Of a stretch of DNA of 64,000 nucleotides, positions 25,445 to 34,600 are shown in pieces. Source of the stretch: an uncultured Oscillospiraceae bacterium (lineage in GTDB: Bacteria; Bacillota; Clostridia; Oscillospirales; Oscillospiraceae); assembly GCA_934591635.1 (NCBI GenBank), contig CAKTPI010000001.1, positions 124,001 through 188,000 on the forward strand. The letters run 5' to 3'. The notes beneath the pieces are model-generated. The model was not told the DNA's origin, searched no databases, and worked only from the letters and a program-made list of their open reading frames with translations. Positions within the stretch are counted from its first letter, which is position 1. Each line of letters starts with the position of its first letter. The translations under genes were made by a program, and so were the position numbers.

Positions 25445-25735
25445 TTATTTACCGGCGAGCGCACGCTCCAGCCAGACGCTGCCCACATCCAGGGCAGTGT
25501 AAAAGCCGTCCTTTTCGCTCTTTTTGACAATACGGTCCCGGCTTCTGGCGGTGGGATCGGTCAGCTGCAGTTGGACGGAGACCCGGGTGGCGATATCGGT
25601 ATCGTTTACCTTTTTGGTTTCCAGAACCTGCATCATCACGATGTGGCTATCTGCCATGGAGCCATAGTACACCAGATTGTCCTTGCGCATCAGCGGACGA
25701 CCCTTGTACATCAGAACCTTTTTTTCATCAGCCAT
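25445..25735 (-). CDS. Conserved small protein of unknown function
   Basis: A 96-aa soluble protein I do not recognise. It has charged ends, an N-terminal VLMYKGRPLMRKDNLVYYGS stretch, and a central beta-rich part (HIVMMQVLETKKV). No signal peptide, membrane segment or metal motif is visible. TCAGGAGG before the ATG and a good promoter support that it is real. Confidence 0.75.
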   Translation of the reverse strand: MADEKKVLMYKGRPLMRKDNLVYYGSMADSHIVMMQVLETKKVNDTDIATRVSVQLQLTDPTARSRDRIVKKSEKDGFYTALDVGSVWLERALAGK

Positions 25736-25763
25736 GATTGTAACCTCCTGAAAATGTAGTAGA

Positions 25764-25792
25764 ATTGTAACACATTGTAATCAATATGTCAA
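25764..25792 (-). promoter_or_regulatory. Promoter of the 96-aa unknown protein
   Basis: On the minus strand TTGACA (25792-25787), a 17-bp spacer and TACAAT (25769-25764). Confidence 0.75.
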
Positions 25793-25884
25793 TCCCTAAT
25801 CAGCCGGATTAGGCCGAAATGGAAAGAATTTCCAAATTAGATGCGGGGTTTATGCTGAAAAGACGGAGAAAGTATGAAGTTTTC

Positions 25885-25939
25885 AAGTTACATAACAAGT
25901 TACATAACAAGAGGCTTTTGCCGTGGCAAAAGCCTCTTG
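25885..25939. repeat. 12-bp tandem repeat next to a perfect hairpin
   Basis: AAGTTACATAAC occurs twice in tandem (25885-25896, 25897-25908) with a third copy just begun. A perfect 14-bp stem AAGAGGCTTTTGCC/GGCAAAAGCCTCTT with a 2-base centre follows (25910-25939). The hairpin lies 22 bases beyond the ireB stop and may end that transcript, although no U-run follows on the minus strand. Confidence 0.6.
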
Positions 25940-25960
25940 GCGGGGAATATGACAGAACTG

Positions 25961-26209
25961 TTACTCTTTGAAAAGGTATTCCCGCACCAGAACCTGCATC
26001 AGCTCGTCCCGGTCGATCTTGCAAATCATGCTTCGGGCGCTGCCGTAGTTCGTGATGTAGGTGGGATCTTCGGTGAGAAGATACCCAACGATCTGATTGA
26101 TGGGATTGTAGCCTTTTTCATTCAGGGCATCGAACACACTCCGGAGTATATGCCGCATGGTTTCCTTGTCATCAGGAACCGTAAAGGTTTGTGTCTCCAT
26201 TCCCGTCAT
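25961..26209 (-). CDS. ireB: IreB family regulatory phosphoprotein
   Basis: An 82-aa member of the UPF0297/DUF965 family. The signature EKGYNPINQIVGYLLTEDPTYI and the downstream RDELMQVLVREYL are clear. Enterococcal IreB is a substrate of the PASTA kinase IreK and affects antimicrobial tolerance; that role is known for the family and only inferred here. It usually sits with alaS and ruvX, but here it is alone with its own promoter. AAGGAGG precedes the ATG. Confidence 0.93.
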   Translation of the reverse strand: MTGMETQTFTVPDDKETMRHILRSVFDALNEKGYNPINQIVGYLLTEDPTYITNYGSARSMICKIDRDELMQVLVREYLFKE

Positions 26210-26241
26210 GGTCTCAGCCTCCTTTGATAGATTGATATCTT

Positions 26242-26270
26242 ATTATATCCCAAACAAAGAATTCTGTAAA
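26242..26270 (-). promoter_or_regulatory. Promoter of ireB
   Basis: On the minus strand TTTACA (26270-26265), a 17-bp spacer and TATAAT (26247-26242), 32 bases before the ireB start. Confidence 0.78.
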
Positions 26271-26327
26271 GTCCTGCAAGTAAACATTTTGTAAACGCCC
26301 GGGAAAAACAGGACTTTTATTGTGATT

Positions 26328-28715
26328 TTACCGCAGCGTTGCACCCAACTTTTCCTTCAGGGCAGCCAGTACGGCGCTGACCACCTGCTCGGAGTCACTG
26401 TCGGTCAGGGTGCGGTCGTCTGCCCGCAGCTCCAGGGAGAAGGCCATGCTCTTCTTGCCCTCGGGCACGCCGACGCCGCGGTAGATATCGAACAGCTGAA
26501 TCTTCCGCAGCAGTTTTCCGGCGGATGCGGTAATGGTGTCCTCCACCTGAGCAACAGTGAGGGCCTCGTCACAGATCAGGGCCAGGTCACGACTGACGGT
26601 GGGGTACTTGGGCAGGGGGGAGAAGGTGGGATCCGGCAGCCGGAGGTTCAGCATCTTGGTGAAATTCAGCTCAGCGCAGTAAACCTCGGAATCGATGCCG
26701 TAATTCTTGGCAACCAGCGGATGCACCTGGCCCATAACGCCGATTTCCACACCGTCAATGGTGATGGCAGCGCAGCGGCCGGGGTGATAGCTGGGATTGT
26801 CCTTCACGGCCGTGTAGCTGGCCTTCTTCATCCGCAGGCCGGTGAATACTGCTTCCAGTTCACCCTTGAGTTTGAAGAAGGTCTCCTTCTCGCCGTAGGA
26901 GCCGAACACCAGCATCTTGGGCTCCTGGGGCAGGGGCTGCCCCTCTACCGGCAGGTAGATCTTGGCAATCTCGTAGAGCTTGGCTGCCTTATTGTGGTAG
27001 GCGTTATTCCGACCCAGAATTTCCAGCATGGAGGGCAGGGCAATGGTGCGCATGATGGAGGTGTCCTCGCCCAGAGGATTCTGGATCCGCAAGGCGTTTC
27101 TCAAGGGAGAGTCAGTGGGAATCCGGATCTGATCGAACACCGTGGGAGAGGTGAAGGAGTAGGTGATGATCTCGCTGTAGCCCATGGCGCGGCACAGGGT
27201 GCCGGCCTTTACCTCCAGCTTCATCTCCTGGGAGTAGCCGCCGTGGGTGGCAGTGCGGAACTGGGTCACGGGAATCTCGTTATAGCCGAAGGAGCGGCCA
27301 ACCTCTTCAGCGATATCTACCATCCGCACCAGATCGGGCCGGAAGGAGGGAACCAGGATGGTGTCGCCCTCCACGGGAATCTCCAGCCGGTTCAGGTACA
27401 TCACCATGTCTTCCTTGGAAATATTGGTGCCCAGCAGATGATTGATTTTTTCCGGCTCCAGGGGGAGCTTCCGCTGGGAGGGAACATAGTTGATGATATC
27501 AATGGTGCCGTCCAGCACGTCGCCGCATTCCAGCAGCTCCACCAGTTCGCACGCCCGCTGCACGGCGGGAATGGTCATCATGGGGTCGAGATTCTTCTCA
27601 AACTTGCCGGATGCCTCGGTGCGCATACCCAGGGCCAGAGCGGTCTGGCGGATGGAGGTGCCGTTGAAGTTAGCGGACTCGAAAACCACCATGGTGGTGT
27701 CGTCCTTGATTTCGGAGTTCTCACCGCCCATAATACCGGCAAGGCCGATGGGCTTTGCGTCATCGGCAATCACCAGCATACCGGCTTTCAGGTTCCGCAC
27801 GTTGCCGTCCAAAGTGGTCAGGGTTTCACCGGCTTCGGCTTCCCGCACCACAATCTTGCCGGAAGAAACATAACGGTAGTCAAAGGCGTGCATGGGCTGG
27901 CCATATTCCAGCATCACATAGTTGGTGATGTCTACAATGTTATTGATGGGCCGCACGCCGTTGGCCCGCAGGCGCTGCCGCAGCCACTTGGGGGAGGGGC
28001 CAATCTTCACATTGGCGACCATCCGGGAGGAATAGCGGTTACACAGCTCTGTTGCGGGTACCTCCACATCCAGATGCTCGAAAATCGAACCGGCATTGCT
28101 GCCCTTTACCACAGGCTCATGGTGCTTCATGGGCTTACCGAAGGCTGCTGCTGCTTCCCGGGCCAGGCCAATGATGGAGTAGCAGTCCGGGCGGTTATTG
28201 GTGATTTCGAAATCCACCACGGTGTCGTCATTGCCGATAATGGGATTGATGTCGTCACCGGGCTTGCCGGCATCCGGCTCCAGAATCCAAATGCCGTCGG
28301 CAAATACGCCGGGCAAGTCGTTTTGGGTCAGTCCCAGCTCGGCGAAGGAGCACAGCATACCGTTGGATACCTCGCCGCGGAGCTTGCCTTTGGTGATATG
28401 GACGCCGCCGGGCAGCCAGGAATTATGCAGCGCGGCAGGAACCAGATCGCCCTCGTGGACATTCTGGGCACCGGTGACGATCTGCACGGGCTCATCCTGG
28501 CCCACGTCCACCTGGCAGATGAACATGTGGTCAGAGTTGGGGTGACGTACCATGGACAGAACCTTGCCTACTACAACGTTCTTAATTTCAGCATCCATCC
28601 GCTCCCAGGTTTCCACTTTCTGACCGAAGACGGTCAGGGTTTCCACGAAATCCTTGTCGGATACGTTGCTCAGGTCAACAAAATCTTCATTAATCCATTT
28701 TCTGTTCAGCTTCAT
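26328..28715 (-). CDS. pheT: Phenylalanyl-tRNA synthetase beta subunit
   Basis: The 795-aa beta chain of the alpha2-beta2 enzyme. In order it has the tRNA-binding EMAP/OB domain (about 40-150), the B3/B4 editing domain, B5 (RKLPLEPEKINHLLG), the catalytic-like core, and the C-terminal FDX-ACB domain (YPTVSRDLALICDEALTVAQ) that binds the tRNA anticodon region. Length is standard. It follows pheS by 13 bases and shares its T-box leader. Confidence 0.97.
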   Translation of the reverse strand: MKLNRKWINEDFVDLSNVSDKDFVETLTVFGQKVETWERMDAEIKNVVVGKVLSMVRHPNSDHMFICQVDVGQDEPVQIVTGAQNVHEGDLVPAALHNSWLPGGVHITKGKLRGEVSNGMLCSFAELGLTQNDLPGVFADGIWILEPDAGKPGDDINPIIGNDDTVVDFEITNNRPDCYSIIGLAREAAAAFGKPMKHHEPVVKGSNAGSIFEHLDVEVPATELCNRYSSRMVANVKIGPSPKWLRQRLRANGVRPINNIVDITNYVMLEYGQPMHAFDYRYVSSGKIVVREAEAGETLTTLDGNVRNLKAGMLVIADDAKPIGLAGIMGGENSEIKDDTTMVVFESANFNGTSIRQTALALGMRTEASGKFEKNLDPMMTIPAVQRACELVELLECGDVLDGTIDIINYVPSQRKLPLEPEKINHLLGTNISKEDMVMYLNRLEIPVEGDTILVPSFRPDLVRMVDIAEEVGRSFGYNEIPVTQFRTATHGGYSQEMKLEVKAGTLCRAMGYSEIITYSFTSPTVFDQIRIPTDSPLRNALRIQNPLGEDTSIMRTIALPSMLEILGRNNAYHNKAAKLYEIAKIYLPVEGQPLPQEPKMLVFGSYGEKETFFKLKGELEAVFTGLRMKKASYTAVKDNPSYHPGRCAAITIDGVEIGVMGQVHPLVAKNYGIDSEVYCAELNFTKMLNLRLPDPTFSPLPKYPTVSRDLALICDEALTVAQVEDTITASAGKLLRKIQLFDIYRGVGVPEGKKSMAFSLELRADDRTLTDSDSEQVVSAVLAALKEKLGATLR

Positions 28716-28728
28716 TTGGAAACCCTCC

Positions 28729-29772
28729 TTAGAACTGGTTCAGGAACCGCACGTCATTGTCGAAAATCAGACGCAGGTCGTTGATCTTCAGCTGGCCCAT
28801 GGCCATCCGCTCCAGGCCCATGCCGAAGGCAAAGCCGGTGTACTTTTCCGGGTCAATGCCGCAGTTTTCCAGCACCTTGGGATGCACCATGCCCGCACCC
28901 AGCACTTCGATCCAGCCTTCGCCGTGGCAGGTGGAGCACACCTGGCCGTCCAGCTCGCCGGAGCCGTGGCACTTGTGGCACTGCATGTCCATCTCGCAGC
29001 TGGGCTCTGTGAAGGGGAAGTGGTGGGGACGGAACCGGGTGGCGGCGCTCTCACCGTACACCTTTTGCAGGATGCCAATCAGTGCACCCTTCAGGTCACC
29101 CATGGTGATGTCCTCGGCTACCACCAGACCTTCAATCTGGTGGAACATGGGGGAGTGGGTGGCATCGGCTTCGTCCTTGCGGAATACCCGGCCGGGGGCC
29201 AGCATGCAGATAGGAGGCTTGTGAGTCTCCATGTAGCGGATCTGCATGGGGCTGGTCTGGGTGCGCAGCAGCACACTGTCGTCATCGGTGAAATAGAATG
29301 TGTCGCTGCGATCCCGGGAGGGGTGGCCCTCCTCGATATTCAGCCGGGTGAAATTGTAGTCTGCCAGCTCTACCTCGGGGGCTTCGTATACTTCATATCC
29401 CATGCCCACAAAGGTGTCTTTGATCTGCTGGAGCACCTGGTTCATGGGATGCTGGTGGCCAATTTCAATCTCATCGCCGGGGATGGTCACATCGATGGCC
29501 TCAGCGGCCAGCTTGGCTTCCATGGCAGCGGCATGGACAGCGGCCTTGCGCTGCTCCAGAGTTTCCTCAATGGCGGCGCGGACGCTGTTGGCCAGCTGAC
29601 CCATTACAGGCCGCTCCTCCGCGGAGAGCTTACCCATCTGCTTCAGCACGGCAGTGAGTTCGCCCTTTTTACCTAGCAGTCTTACCCGCAGTTCTTCCAG
29701 CTCTGCGGGGGTGTTGGCTTCGTCCAGTGCGGCAATCGCCTTCTGACGAATGGATTCCAGTTGTTGTTTCAT
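28729..29772 (-). CDS. pheS: Phenylalanyl-tRNA synthetase alpha subunit
   Basis: The 347-aa catalytic alpha chain. It has an N-terminal coiled coil, motif 2-like residues (RFRPHHFPFTEPSCEMD), a Cys-x2-Cys pair set within GWIEVLGAGMVHP, and motif 3 FGMGLERMAMGQLKINDLR. The ATG at 29772 is chosen because AGGAGG lies just upstream; longer frames would run into the T-box terminator. First gene of the pheST operon. Confidence 0.97.
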   Translation of the reverse strand: MKQQLESIRQKAIAALDEANTPAELEELRVRLLGKKGELTAVLKQMGKLSAEERPVMGQLANSVRAAIEETLEQRKAAVHAAAMEAKLAAEAIDVTIPGDEIEIGHQHPMNQVLQQIKDTFVGMGYEVYEAPEVELADYNFTRLNIEEGHPSRDRSDTFYFTDDDSVLLRTQTSPMQIRYMETHKPPICMLAPGRVFRKDEADATHSPMFHQIEGLVVAEDITMGDLKGALIGILQKVYGESAATRFRPHHFPFTEPSCEMDMQCHKCHGSGELDGQVCSTCHGEGWIEVLGAGMVHPKVLENCGIDPEKYTGFAFGMGLERMAMGQLKINDLRLIFDNDVRFLNQF

Positions 29773-29823
29773 TTTTTTTCCTCCTAAAAGGTTTACATAT
29801 GAACTTGGCGGCAAAATGGAAAT

Positions 29824-30098
29824 AAAAAAACCCTCCGCCCGACAAAATCGGGACGAAAGGCAAATCCTTCCGCGGTACCACCCGCAATTCGCCGCTCTTT
29901 TTGCGGCGCAGCTTTCAGGCGCATCCACGCCCATGATGGATAACGGCATCACCCGTCCGGCCCTACTGATTTCTTTTCAGGCGGCAGCTCCTGGGAGAAA
30001 GCCCGGCATTGCACGCAAGCGGATCCCACCATCCCGCTCTCTCTGTTGCCGCAAACCAATGACAGGCAGCCCAATCGCAGCGTTTTCTTATACATCAC
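29824..30098 (-). ncRNA. T-box leader (tRNA-Phe sensing) of pheST
   Basis: Read on the minus strand, the conserved T-box GCGGGTGGTACCGCGG is at 29891-29868 and is followed by a terminator (29860-29824): arms CCTTTCG-CCCGA and TCGGG-CGGAGGG, then seven Ts. A stem I with an AGAGAG motif lies near 30020-30050. A TTC triplet at 29999-29997 is a candidate Phe specifier codon. Uncharged tRNA-Phe should favour antitermination and raise pheST expression. Confidence 0.92.
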
Positions 30099-30099
30099 T

Positions 30100-30128
30100 A
30101 TACTAGCACATTCCGTGAAAAGATGCAA
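30100..30128 (-). promoter_or_regulatory. Promoter of the T-box-pheST transcript
   Basis: On the minus strand TTGCAT (30128-30123), a 17-bp spacer and TAGTAT (30105-30100). Between this and the next promoter (30130-30326) I see AT-rich sequence with no gene. Confidence 0.6.
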
Positions 30129-30326
30129 GCCTTTTTTATGGAAAGCGATGTTGTCCTCATAAATCGTTTCATACAGATATAGACAATGTGAGGAGAAAAA
30201 CAGAATAAGCAGAGTTACGAAAACCTTTTCGCTAATAAAAGGAAAAATCATAGCTGAAAAACTATTTTTGTAGGAAGTGCAAAAAATCAGCGTTCAATTT
30301 TTGTTAACTTTTGCGTCAAAACCTGT

Positions 30327-30355
30327 TTGATTTTCCTGGAAGGACACGATATAAT
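30327..30355 (+). promoter_or_regulatory. Promoter of the pilus operon
   Basis: TTGATT (30327-30332), a 17-bp spacer and perfect TATAAT (30350-30355), placing the start of transcription about 30 bases before the c-di-GMP aptamer. Confidence 0.8.
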
Positions 30356-30393
30356 ACAGACACAAGAGAAATGCTTCAATTACATAGGAATGG

Positions 30394-30496
30394 TGCAATC
30401 GGCACGGTACCCGGCCGGGAAGCTCCTTAGCAAACCCTTCGCGAGGAGGGGACGCAAAACTGTAGGGGGTCACTGACCCAGCCAGCTGCCGATGCA
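30394..30496 (+). ncRNA. c-di-GMP-I (GEMM-I) riboswitch
   Basis: The aptamer core GCAAA-[CCCTTC]-GCGA-[GGAGGG]-GACGCAAA (30430-30458) matches the class I c-di-GMP core: a GNRA-capped stem flanked by the GCAAA/GACGCAAA internal loop. A second hairpin GGGTCActGACCC (30468-30480) is followed by the conserved AGCCAGCTGCCG. The closing helix can form between TGCCGATGCA (30487-30496) and the upstream TGCAATCGGCA (30394-30404). The segment between the closing helix and the core is longer than usual. It controls the pilus operon downstream. Confidence 0.88.
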
Positions 30497-30524
30497 CGCC
30501 GCTGCGTGCGTGGGCTCTTTTTTT
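30488..30524 (+). terminator. Riboswitch-controlled intrinsic terminator
   Basis: GCC-GAT-GCACGC, loop CGCT, GCGTGC-GTG-GGC, then TC and seven Ts. The 5' arm reuses bases 30488-30496 of the aptamer's closing helix, so ligand-bound aptamer and terminator cannot both form. This predicts that c-di-GMP allows read-through. Confidence 0.85.
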
Positions 30525-30563
30525 ACTCTTTTTGCGATTCAGGTCTTGATGGGAGAGGGGAAC

Positions 30564-31004
30564 ATGACGGATAAAGAGGTTCGAAAACTGAATCGCACGG
30601 ATCTGCTGAAGCTCCTGATCGAGCAGACCGAGGAAAATGAGCGCCTTTCCGCCCGCAACCGGGAGCTGGAAGAGAAGCTTGCCCAGCGTACCGCGATTCT
30701 GGAAAAATCCGGCTCTATTGCGGAGGCGGCGCTGGGGCTGAGCGGAGTGTTTACCCAGGCCCAGGACGCGGCGGATCGTTATCTTGCCAGCATTCGGAAG
30801 CTGCAGGCGGACACAGAGGCAAAGTGTGCCCAGCAAGAGGAGCAGACCAAAAGAAGATGCCAGCAGATGGAGGAACGCACCCGCGCCCTGTGTGCTAAGC
30901 TCCTGGAGCAGACCAGGCAGCCGGCGTCTCCTCCGCCGGAGCCGCTGCCGCCCCAGCCGGAGCAGCCCGAGGCCAGGGCCTCCCGCTTCTGGAAGAGAAG
31001 GTAG
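30564..31004 (+). CDS. Coiled-coil protein, first gene of the pilus operon
   Basis: A 146-aa soluble protein, mostly predicted coiled coil. It has leucine/charged heptads at about residues 10-50 (LLKLLIEQTEENERL onward) and 70-120 (QAQDAADRYLASI, then Gln/Glu/Arg-rich repeats). A Pro-rich linker (PPPEPLPPQPEQP) and a basic tail RFWKRR end it. No signal peptide or membrane segment. I do not recognise a family. Being first behind the riboswitch suggests an intracellular scaffold or assembly role. GAGAGGGG precedes the ATG at 30564; upstream frame lies in the riboswitch terminator. Confidence 0.8.
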   Translation: MTDKEVRKLNRTDLLKLLIEQTEENERLSARNRELEEKLAQRTAILEKSGSIAEAALGLSGVFTQAQDAADRYLASIRKLQADTEAKCAQQEEQTKRRCQQMEERTRALCAKLLEQTRQPASPPPEPLPPQPEQPEARASRFWKRR

Positions 31005-31010
31005 GCGGCC

Positions 31011-31589
31011 ATGAAGAAACATCTGGAAAATCCCGGCGCGGAAAGCCTGCGCAAGGAGCTGAACCGGGTGCAGTATAACCGGCGTTACCGCGGTGTCATC
31101 CGCAGCACGGTCTATGTGCTGCTTACCGTGGCGGCGGTGGCGGTGTTGATTGCGACATTGCTGCTGCCGGTGCTTCGCATTTATGGCACCTCCATGACCC
31201 CCTGTTTGCAGGAGGGAGATATTGTTGTCTCCGTCAAGGGTATGGACTTTGAACGGGGCGATGTGATCAGCTTCTATTATAATAACAAGATCCTTGTCAA
31301 GCGTGTGATCGCCTTTGAAGGAGAGTGGGTCAACATTGATGAGGACGGCAACCTTTTTGTGAACGGCACGCTGCTGGAGGAACCCTATATTTCCGAGAAG
31401 GCACTGGGCGAATGTGATATTCAGCTGCCCTATCAGGTGCCGGATGGGCGCGTTTTTGTAGTGGGCGACCACCGCGCAACCTCGGTGGACAGCCGCAGCA
31501 CCACGGTCGGCTGTGTGTTCGAGGAGCAGGTCGTGGGTAAAATTGTCTACCGCGTTTGGCCGTTGGAAGGTTTTGGGCCAGTGAAATAA
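31011..31589 (+). CDS. Type I signal peptidase
   Basis: A 192-aa membrane-bound signal peptidase. After one transmembrane segment (about 32-52) come the catalytic Ser61 in YGTSMTP and Lys97 in ILVKRVIA, plus the family box VVGDHRATSVDSR. Its place between the coiled-coil gene and the pilins suggests a dedicated peptidase for pilin export; such peptidases occur in Gram-positive pilus loci. Confidence 0.93.
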   Translation: MKKHLENPGAESLRKELNRVQYNRRYRGVIRSTVYVLLTVAAVAVLIATLLLPVLRIYGTSMTPCLQEGDIVVSVKGMDFERGDVISFYYNNKILVKRVIAFEGEWVNIDEDGNLFVNGTLLEEPYISEKALGECDIQLPYQVPDGRVFVVGDHRATSVDSRSTTVGCVFEEQVVGKIVYRVWPLEGFGPVK

Positions 31590-31620
31590 GGAAAGAATCA
31601 TTGTGAAAGGGAGGATTGCA

Positions 31621-34600
31621 ATGCGTAATCTTCAGCGGGCAAACGAGTTTGCGGCGCAAAAGAGAAAGCGCAGTGTTTGGCGCAATGTAGTCACGTGCAT
31701 TGCCGCAGTGGTGGTGTTCTGCACTACCTATGCCCTCATTTTGCCTGCAATTACCATGGAGAAGGAGAATTTTACCTGCGGCCTGCAGGCCCACACCCAC
31801 ACAAGCGAGTGCTATCAGCTGGTGTGCGGTAAACAGGAAAACTTCTCTCATACCCATACAAAGCCGGATTGCTATGATGCGGCGGGCAAGCTCACCTGTA
31901 CATACAAAGAGCAGACCCTGCACCATCATACGCCGGACTGCTATTCGAAGCCCCAGCCCGCCTGCGGCCAGATGGAGCATCTCGCCCACGCCCATGAGGA
32001 TGGCTGCTATACCGAGGGCACGCTGACCTGCACCCAGGCAGAGACCCCGGGCCACACCCACACTGCGGAATGCTATCCCGCCGATTTCCAGGCAGCACTG
32101 ATTTGCGGCCAGCAGGACATCCCGGAGCATCGCCATACATCGGATTGCTACCGCCGTACCTGTGAGCTGGAGGAACACACCCATACCGAGTCCTGCATCT
32201 CCTCCCACCAGGCATTTTTGAATAGTATCCAGGAAGCCACCCAGGAGGCTACCCAGCCTGAGGACGTAACCCAGCCCGAGGACGTTACCCTTCCCGAGGA
32301 AGCTACCCAGCCCCAGGAAGTAACCGAACCCCAGGAAGTTACCGAACCCCAGGAAGTTACCGAACCCCAAGAAGTTACCGAACCCCAGGAACCCACCCAG
32401 GAAGAGGAGCCCACCCTCCCAGGGGCAGCCCAGACGCCGGTTCTTCTGGCCCCCGCCGCTGTCGCAGAGAACGCCGAGAACACCGGGCCTGTGAAGCTGG
32501 TGGACGTGGCAACATCGTTGACGGTCAGCTCTGACAAAGCAGAATACGTCTCAGGCGCAACCATAAACGGCCAGTGGGTAGACGGCGCTTATAAGATGAC
32601 CTTCAATCTGGCATTTGACGTGAAGACGGACGGAGACCCAGGTGACCGCCATATCGTTGACAGAAATGGCAAATCCGTTTCCGGTACTGTCTTTACATAT
32701 AACCTGGGCATAGCAGAGCATGGGGATCATGTTGATTATGATGTCAAGTACAAATTCAACCCGGCGCTGGGAAATAGTACCTATCATTTTGTAGACAATC
32801 CGGACGGAACAATTACCGTGGTTATTGACCTGGACGATGCCTACGTTAAGGCCAGCAATGTGGGAGACATCAAAGGTTATATCAGCCTTGCCGCCATTGT
32901 TGGCAAAGAGGACGGCAAAGAAGACGGCTCCGTTGAGCATGATACCGAGGGCAATATTAAAATCAAAGTGGATGCCGACAAAGTGACCTATCCCGATAAC
33001 GAAACCAACAAGGGCAAGGTGGAGGTCAGCAAAACCGGCAGCTTCACCTTTGAGGGGGACAAACTGCTCTATACCGTGGTGGTATCCTCCGGCGGAAAAG
33101 GCACCCCTGGCCCGGTGACAATCCTGGATACCTTCAATTTCGACGGAGCTGCCCTGGACAGCATGGGCATTACCGGCCCCAAGGAAGTGAAGCTGGACGG
33201 CGCAGACTATACGGGCTTTACAGCCATCCCTAATGGCACCGGTAAAACGGACATTTCCATGACGCTGCCGAAGCTGGACGGCTCGGAAACGCATACCATC
33301 ACCTATGTTTTTGAAATGGCCAATCGCCCGGAAACAGATACCCCGGTGAAGAACAAGGTGCACGTGGAATCTACACCCGAAGGGGGCGGCAAGCCGGTCA
33401 AGGCAGAGAAGGAGATTACGGTAACCGTCCCGGATAAAGACACAAAGCCGCAAATCAGCCTGTCCAAAAGTAGACCGTGGATTCAAGATGATACAATGGT
33501 GATTCCCTGGACAATCAAGTTCAACGATACGAGGATGGATATCACCGGAAAAGTGCTGGAAGACTCTTATACAGTGAGCAAGTCCAATGGCGAAACAGAA
33601 ACCTTCACGTGGAGTTTTAATGATGCCATAAGCAATACGGACAAACCCATGACCGTCAAGGTGAACGGAGTGGAAATTCCCAGCACTGAGTTTGCTCAAC
33701 ATTTCACAGTCCAAGAGAATGGCTCCCTGAAATTCACAGGCACCGAGGAAGCGCCGAACACCAATGCCTACGAAATCACCTACTATATGCCCACCAAGGA
33801 CTTCAATAGCCAGTGGGGCGTAACTTCCGTAAAGAACAAGGCCAAGGTAGGCGAGTTGGAGGCAACAGCCGAAGATTGGAAGTCAAACCAAAACTCCGTT
33901 AAGAAATCCTCCCAGGGAGTGGAGGCGGCAGAGAATGGCCAAGTCCGCATGAAGTGGAAGACGGATATCAACGTAACCAATGTGGGCTTTAAGACGGGCG
34001 ACGTTATCTACGATAATACCAATCCCGGTAACAGCACCGAAAACCTCCATTATTTTGACCGGGATTCCATCCGGATTTCCTACAATGGCACTACCTGGAC
34101 AAAGGATGTTGACTACCGCCTGGAATTCTACGACCGCAAGGACGGAGCGGCAACAGACGGAAACGCCACCTATATGCAGGTTGTCCTGCTGAAAGACATT
34201 CCCGCCAAGGGCGGATACCAGCAGGATTTGCTGACCATGGAATACACCACCTTTGCCAATTCCCACGAAGCAAAGACCTATAAAAACACCGCCACCTTCT
34301 ATAATACGGAGAGCGGTGCCCAGCAGGAAGTTGTGCCCGATTCCATCGTAAAAGCCGACGGAAACGGAATCACAGGGACAACCAAGGTGGAGAATTTTAA
34401 CGGTGAGCTGACCTGGAAGATTACCGCAAAGATTGGCGACATTACCAAGACCAAGACCGTCACCGTGACGGATGCCCTTCCCTCGAACGTGGAGGTCAGA
34501 AAGCTGAGCGTGGTTTCCAAGCTCGCCAACGGTGCCGACCAGAACGCAGACCTTACCATTGCCCAGGATGGCACAATCTTCGGCAACAATGCGGATTTCA

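Noticed and set aside
26322..28784. 820-aa open frame antisense to pheT
   Set aside because: Exact shadow of a textbook pheT; no RBS and no recognisable domain.
30294..31601. Antisense frame over the riboswitch and signal peptidase
   Set aside because: Would cross a strong promoter, riboswitch and terminator; translation lacks motifs.
31330..32370. Antisense frame with repeated GFGNFLGFG-like units
   Set aside because: The repeat is just the reverse complement of the 18-bp adhesin repeats; no start signal.
32239..32400. Possible CRISPR array
   Set aside because: Direct repeats are contiguous 18-mers without spacers and are in frame inside a protein gene.
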